Virus record (IMG/VR): IMGVR_UViG_3300025423_000091
Span: 1-23,035 of that record
Source: a virus
Length of the DNA: 23,035 bases
Strand: one strand, 5' to 3'
Shown: in pieces, positions 21,403-23,035 of the stretch
Layout: each line of letters opens with the position of its first letter
Position numbering within the stretch: the stretch's first letter is position 1
Position numbers and translations under genes: made by a program
The notes under the pieces: generated by a model
What the model was told of the DNA's origin: nothing
Database searches by the model: none
Seen by the model: the letters and a program-made list of their open reading frames with translations, nothing else

Positions 21403-21615
21403 TTACCTCGTTATCCAAAACACATAAGCCATAAATGCTGCCCAACAAACGACAAATACCCAAAAGAATACGTTTAAACGCTTCTTCTCTTTACGAGCAA
21501 GCATAGCCGATTGGAACATATACATGTCCAAGTCAATATTTTTGTAGTGATTAGGATAAATGCGACCATTCTCTCTAGCTGGGTCAATAGGATTAATACG
21601 AATATTTTGCTTCAT
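21403..21615 (-). CDS. First gene of minus-strand operon; C-terminally anchored membrane protein
   Basis: 70 aa from ATG 21615 (MKQNIRINPIDPARENGRIY). A frame open to 21675 would start upstream of the promoter's transcription start, so it is rejected. AAGAGAGG lies 7 nt before the ATG. The N-terminal half is polar; the C-terminal part is basic (ARKEKKRLN) followed by one membrane helix (VFFWVFVVCWAAFMAYVFWI). It is the leader gene of the early operon and would be made first. Function unknown. Confidence 0.7.
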   Translation of the reverse strand: MKQNIRINPIDPARENGRIYPNHYKNIDLDMYMFQSAMLARKEKKRLNVFFWVFVVCWAAFMAYVFWITR

Positions 21616-21646
21616 TTCATTTCCTCTCTTAAATAAATGAAACCCT

Positions 21647-21675
21647 ATTATCTTACTAACAAAAACTAATGTCAA
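21647..21675 (-). promoter_or_regulatory. Sigma70 promoter of the minus-strand operon
   Basis: On the minus strand: TTGACA (21670-21675), exactly 17 nt, then GATAAT (21647-21652). Both boxes are near-perfect. Transcription would start at about 21640, giving a leader of about 25 nt with the AAGAGAGG ribosome binding site. This is the best promoter in the window and probably drives the whole early operon. Confidence 0.85.
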
Positions 21676-21729
21676 TAGGTCGTACTCATATTAATTCATG
21701 TGTTAATTATATTTGCCTATAAAAATGGT

Positions 21730-21767
21730 TTTCACTCAAAATACAGACAAATCCCTTTTGAATGAAA
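21730..21767. repeat. 12-bp inverted repeat, possible operator
   Basis: TTTCACTCAAAA (21730-21741) and TTTTGAATGAAA (21756-21767) are inverted copies with one mismatch, separated by 14 bp. The site lies between the divergent promoters, about 55 bp from the minus-strand -35 and 35 bp from the first plus-strand candidate. A dimeric regulator could bind here. Read as minus-strand RNA the mismatch becomes a G-U pair, so a hairpin is also possible. Confidence 0.5.
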
Positions 21768-21801
21768 CACTTACAAGAATTAAACGCAAAAAAGTGATAT
21801 A

Positions 21802-21831
21802 TTGACAAAAACAAAAAAGTCCAATGAATAT
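21802..21831 (+). promoter_or_regulatory. Candidate plus-strand promoter, upstream copy
   Basis: TTGACA (21802-21807) with GAATAT (21826-21831) 18 nt later. The -10 is poor. Its -35 context TTGACAAAAAC is repeated 70 bp downstream (TTGACAAAAC), suggesting tandem promoters or a shared factor. Confidence 0.35.
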
Positions 21832-21871
21832 TCGTTGTACCTTTTCTAACACTAGATGTGGTAATAAATGC

Positions 21872-21900
21872 TTGACAAAACACAAGATATTGTGTAATGT
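21872..21900 (+). promoter_or_regulatory. Plus-strand promoter of the small RNA candidate
   Basis: Perfect TTGACA (21872-21877), 17-nt spacer, then TAATGT (21895-21900) preceded by TGTG (extended -10-like). Transcription would start near 21907 and run into the hairpins and terminator ending at about 22014. Confidence 0.55.
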
Positions 21901-21906
21901 TTTAAA

Positions 21907-22014
21907 TGTCAGATCCCTCTCTGTCTGATGCTTTCCTCTTTGTCTTCTCAGACTATCGGTGCCTCTCTCACCGACCCAAAAACCCTAGACTGATCATCTG
22001 GGGTTTTTTCTTTT
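21907..22014 (+). ncRNA. Candidate small RNA with two CCUCUCU loops
   Basis: About 107 nt between a promoter and a strong terminator, with no useful reading frame. Hairpin 1: TCAGA (21909-21913) with TCTGA (21924-21928), loop containing CCTCTCT (21916-21922). Hairpin 2: TCGGTG (21956-21961) with CACCGA (21969-21974), whose 7-nt loop is exactly CCTCTCT (21962-21968). Between them GTCTGA (21923-21928) can instead pair with TCAGAC (21948-21953), enclosing a pyrimidine-rich loop, so two folds compete. Hairpin 3 is the terminator. The loop sequence is the complement of AGAGAGG, the ribosome binding site of the genes starting at 21615 and 13882. A regulatory RNA is inferred. Confidence 0.5.
21978..22014 (+). 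terminator. Rho-independent terminator
   Basis: A-tract plus CCCTAGA (21978-21989) pairs with TCTGGGG plus T-tract (21997-22008): 12 pairs including one G-U, loop CTGATCA, followed by a T-rich tail TCTTTT. It ends the small RNA and separates it from the next promoter. Confidence 0.85.
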
Positions 22015-22021
22015 ATACCTA

Positions 22022-22049
22022 TTGCAAAAATTTTCAGTTTGTGTATTAT
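22022..22049 (+). promoter_or_regulatory. Promoter of the rightward operon
   Basis: TTGCAA (22022-22027), 16-nt spacer, TATTAT (22044-22049) preceded by TGTG, an extended -10. It lies just after the terminator, and transcription would start near 22056, at the beginning of the hairpin-rich leader. Confidence 0.6.
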
Positions 22050-22055
22050 TGTCAT

Positions 22056-22405
22056 TGAGAGTTTGAATGAGAAGATATTAAGAGGATGATTGGCCGCTTT
22101 GGCTCGTCTATCTCTTTTCGTCTTCACATAAAAACTATCCGTACTCCAAACGTTATCAATGAACCTAAATGGGTTGCGTGGAAGAATACATAGGCTCGAT
22201 TACACCTGTCGGCACGCCTCGTGATCTTAAATGGGTATCACACAAGTTTACTAGTCATGGGGTGGTTGGTCTTTGCCTCTAGTAAATGAGTCAACATTAA
22301 CTCAGTGTAGGATTGGTATTGAGTAGCAGTAATATCTCAGTATGGGTCAAAGGCGGTCATTACCACCCTTGGCAGAGCTATTGTCTAAAAATATGTAAAT
22401 AGGAG
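22056..22405 (+). ncRNA. Hairpin-rich leader or noncoding RNA, unassigned
   Basis: About 350 nt without a convincing gene, ending at the ribosome binding site of the first rightward gene. GC is about 44 percent over 22141-22380 (my count) against about 20 percent in a 60-nt coding sample just downstream (22561-22620). Stems seen: 22071-22084 with 22112-22125 (11 of 14 paired, with a further GATGA/TCGTC helix inside); GCGTG 22176-22180 with 22213-22217; GTGAT 22221-22225 with 22237-22241; TTTACTAG 22247-22254 with 22279-22286; TGAGT 22287-22291 with 22300-22304; TATTGAG 22317-22323 with 22336-22342; GGCGGT 22352-22357 with 22362-22367. It matches no riboswitch, ribozyme or tRNA I can recognise. 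Confidence 0.5.
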
Positions 22406-22410
22406 GAAAT

Positions 22411-22578
22411 ATGAGTTGGGAGAAACGTAAACTACACATAAACGATAATTGGTTTTGTCAAGTTTGTAATTCGTACAATAAAGTGTATGATAAGAAACTG
22501 AGAGTAGTAATTAAAGAATGTAAAGAATGTAAGGCTTCTATTCACCCAAACATAGAGATTAATAAAAATGAAGCTTAA
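22411..22578 (+). CDS. Small zinc-knuckle protein
   Basis: 55 aa. Two CxxC pairs, FCQVCN (Cys16, Cys19) and ECKECK (Cys37, Cys40), 17 residues apart, form a likely zinc ribbon. The rest is basic and polar. AGGAGG 5 nt before the ATG is one of the strongest ribosome binding sites in the window. It is the first gene of the rightward operon after the long leader and overlaps the next start by 11 nt. A nucleic-acid-binding or regulatory role is inferred from the zinc ribbon. Confidence 0.75.
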   Translation: MSWEKRKLHINDNWFCQVCNSYNKVYDKKLRVVIKECKECKASIHPNIEINKNEA

Positions 22579-22774
22579 AGACCTAAAGAAAAATAATATA
22601 GAAAATGTAGTAAAGTTTGAAGATGGTCTTCATGGAGATGTCATCATGCATGACCTAAAAAACAATATGTCTTTTGTATTATTTGATGCAGAGGATATGG
22701 ATGGAAATGAATGCATTGGAACAAGAATTTATTATAAGGATCTATACGATGAATTTCACTCACGCAGTTGTTGA
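22568..22774 (+). CDS. Small hypothetical protein
   Basis: 68 aa, beginning MKLKDLKKNNIENVVKFEDG and followed by a beta-rich acidic part (HDLKNNMSFVLFDAEDMDG) and an aromatic C-terminus. Its start lies in the end of the zinc-knuckle gene, and its end overlaps the next gene by 26 nt. Family not recognised. Confidence 0.6.
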   Translation: MKLKDLKKNNIENVVKFEDGLHGDVIMHDLKNNMSFVLFDAEDMDGNECIGTRIYYKDLYDEFHSRSC

Positions 22775-22922
22775 TGATGGAGATATTATAAGAAAATACC
22801 GATGGTCAAAGAGGGAAGCCAAATGGTATAAAGATAGTCACCCAGATATAGAAGTAGTAGAATTACCAAAAGAGAAAATCAAACCATTTAACACTAACGA
22901 TTATGAGGAGGCACCATATTAA
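22749..22922 (+). CDS. Small hypothetical phage protein
   Basis: 57 aa from ATG 22749 (MNFTHAVVDDGDIIRKYRWS). An earlier in-frame ATG at 22674 lies deep in the preceding gene and is less likely; AAGGA lies 8 nt before 22749. KYRWSKREAKWYKDSHPDIE is a basic, Trp-containing helix followed by VVELPKEK, a pattern I associate with small phage proteins of unknown role. The stop overlaps the next start (TAATG). Confidence 0.6.
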   Translation: MNFTHAVVDDGDIIRKYRWSKREAKWYKDSHPDIEVVELPKEKIKPFNTNDYEEAPY

Positions 22923-23035
22923 TGGCTGAATCAAAGAAAACAATTATTGTAGAAGATGTAGTAGTCAAAGGTTATATTAAACACGCCAATGGCCGTAAGA
23001 CCGTATTTGAATTTAATAAGAAAGACTTTAAACCA
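22922..23035 (+). CDS. Unknown protein, cut by the window end
   Basis: The first 38 codons are present: MAESKKTIIVEDVVVKGYIK, then a basic part (HANGRKTVFEFNKKDFK). GAGGAGG lies 10 nt before the ATG, and the upstream stop overlaps the start by one base. Beta-strand-like alternation (TIIVEDVVVKGYI) suggests a small domain, but too little is visible to assign a family. Confidence 0.6.
   Translation, partial: MAESKKTIIVEDVVVKGYIKHANGRKTVFEFNKKDFKP

Noticed and set aside
21914-21940. Hammerhead-like CTGATG core in the small RNA region
   Set aside because: The required CUGANGA and GAAA core elements are not both present.
22180-22260. Possible tRNA in the GC-rich leader (GGCTCGATTACACC resembles a T-arm)
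   Set aside because: It has no acceptor stem, no anticodon arm of correct geometry and no matching T-loop sequence.
22086-22282. Two short plus-strand frames, 22086-22193 (35 codons) and 22169-22282 (37 codons), in the leader
   Set aside because: They overlap each other. One has a ribosome binding site directly abutting the ATG and the other has none, and both are interrupted by the stems of the putative structured RNA. They are not called as genes.
1-23035. CRISPR array, integrase and attachment sites
   Set aside because: No regularly spaced repeats, no recombinase gene and no tRNA-end repeat were found in the window.

Overview
The window is part of a tailed double-stranded DNA bacteriophage genome that is AT-rich, has a short-tailed (podovirus-like) style of virion genes, and carries tightly overlapping small genes. 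No terminase, portal, capsid, polymerase, integrase, tRNA or CRISPR array is visible, so head and replication genes must lie outside the window. The host is not named by any gene, but a phage copy of pqqA at 11688-11759 points to a bacterium that makes PQQ. Low GC and PQQ dependence would suit a small aquatic methylotroph of the Methylophilales type; this is an inference.

Layout. (1) 1-1623, plus strand: a lysis cassette with a membrane-anchored coiled-coil protein, a holin candidate, an inner-membrane spanin with the outer-membrane spanin lipoprotein nested inside it in another frame, and a GH19 endolysin. (2) 1625-11286, plus strand: late virion genes, comprising a P22 gp10-like stabilisation/tail protein, a small fibre-type protein, several large Ala/Gln/Gly-rich proteins likely to be internal or ejected, and a GNAT acetyltransferase among them. 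(3) 11273-11902: a junction where the late operon meets the minus-strand operon. It holds rusA (minus), pqqA (plus) and a hairpin that could terminate both strands. (4) 11783-21615, minus strand: about 35 mostly small genes, nearly all joined by ATGA, TAATG or longer overlaps and transcribed from a near-consensus sigma70 promoter at 21647-21675. Recognisable members are a PD-(D/E)XK exonuclease, ERF annealase and a possible ssDNA-binding protein (with RusA, a recombination module), DUF3310, three HNH proteins, a metallophosphoesterase, a SprT-like protease, DUF1289 and a lipoprotein. (5) 21616-22410: a 795-bp region without convincing protein genes. It has divergent promoters, a long inverted repeat, a candidate small RNA of about 107 nt with its own promoter and terminator, and a GC-rich, hairpin-rich leader of about 350 nt. 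(6) 22411-23035, plus strand: the start of a rightward operon (zinc-knuckle protein, three small unknowns), cut by the window end.

The most notable points are the phage-borne pqqA, which would supply the peptide substrate that host enzymes turn into PQQ, and the two unassigned RNA candidates in the divergent control region. One of these shows the sequence CCTCTCT in two loops, the exact complement of ribosome binding sites used by the phage itself.
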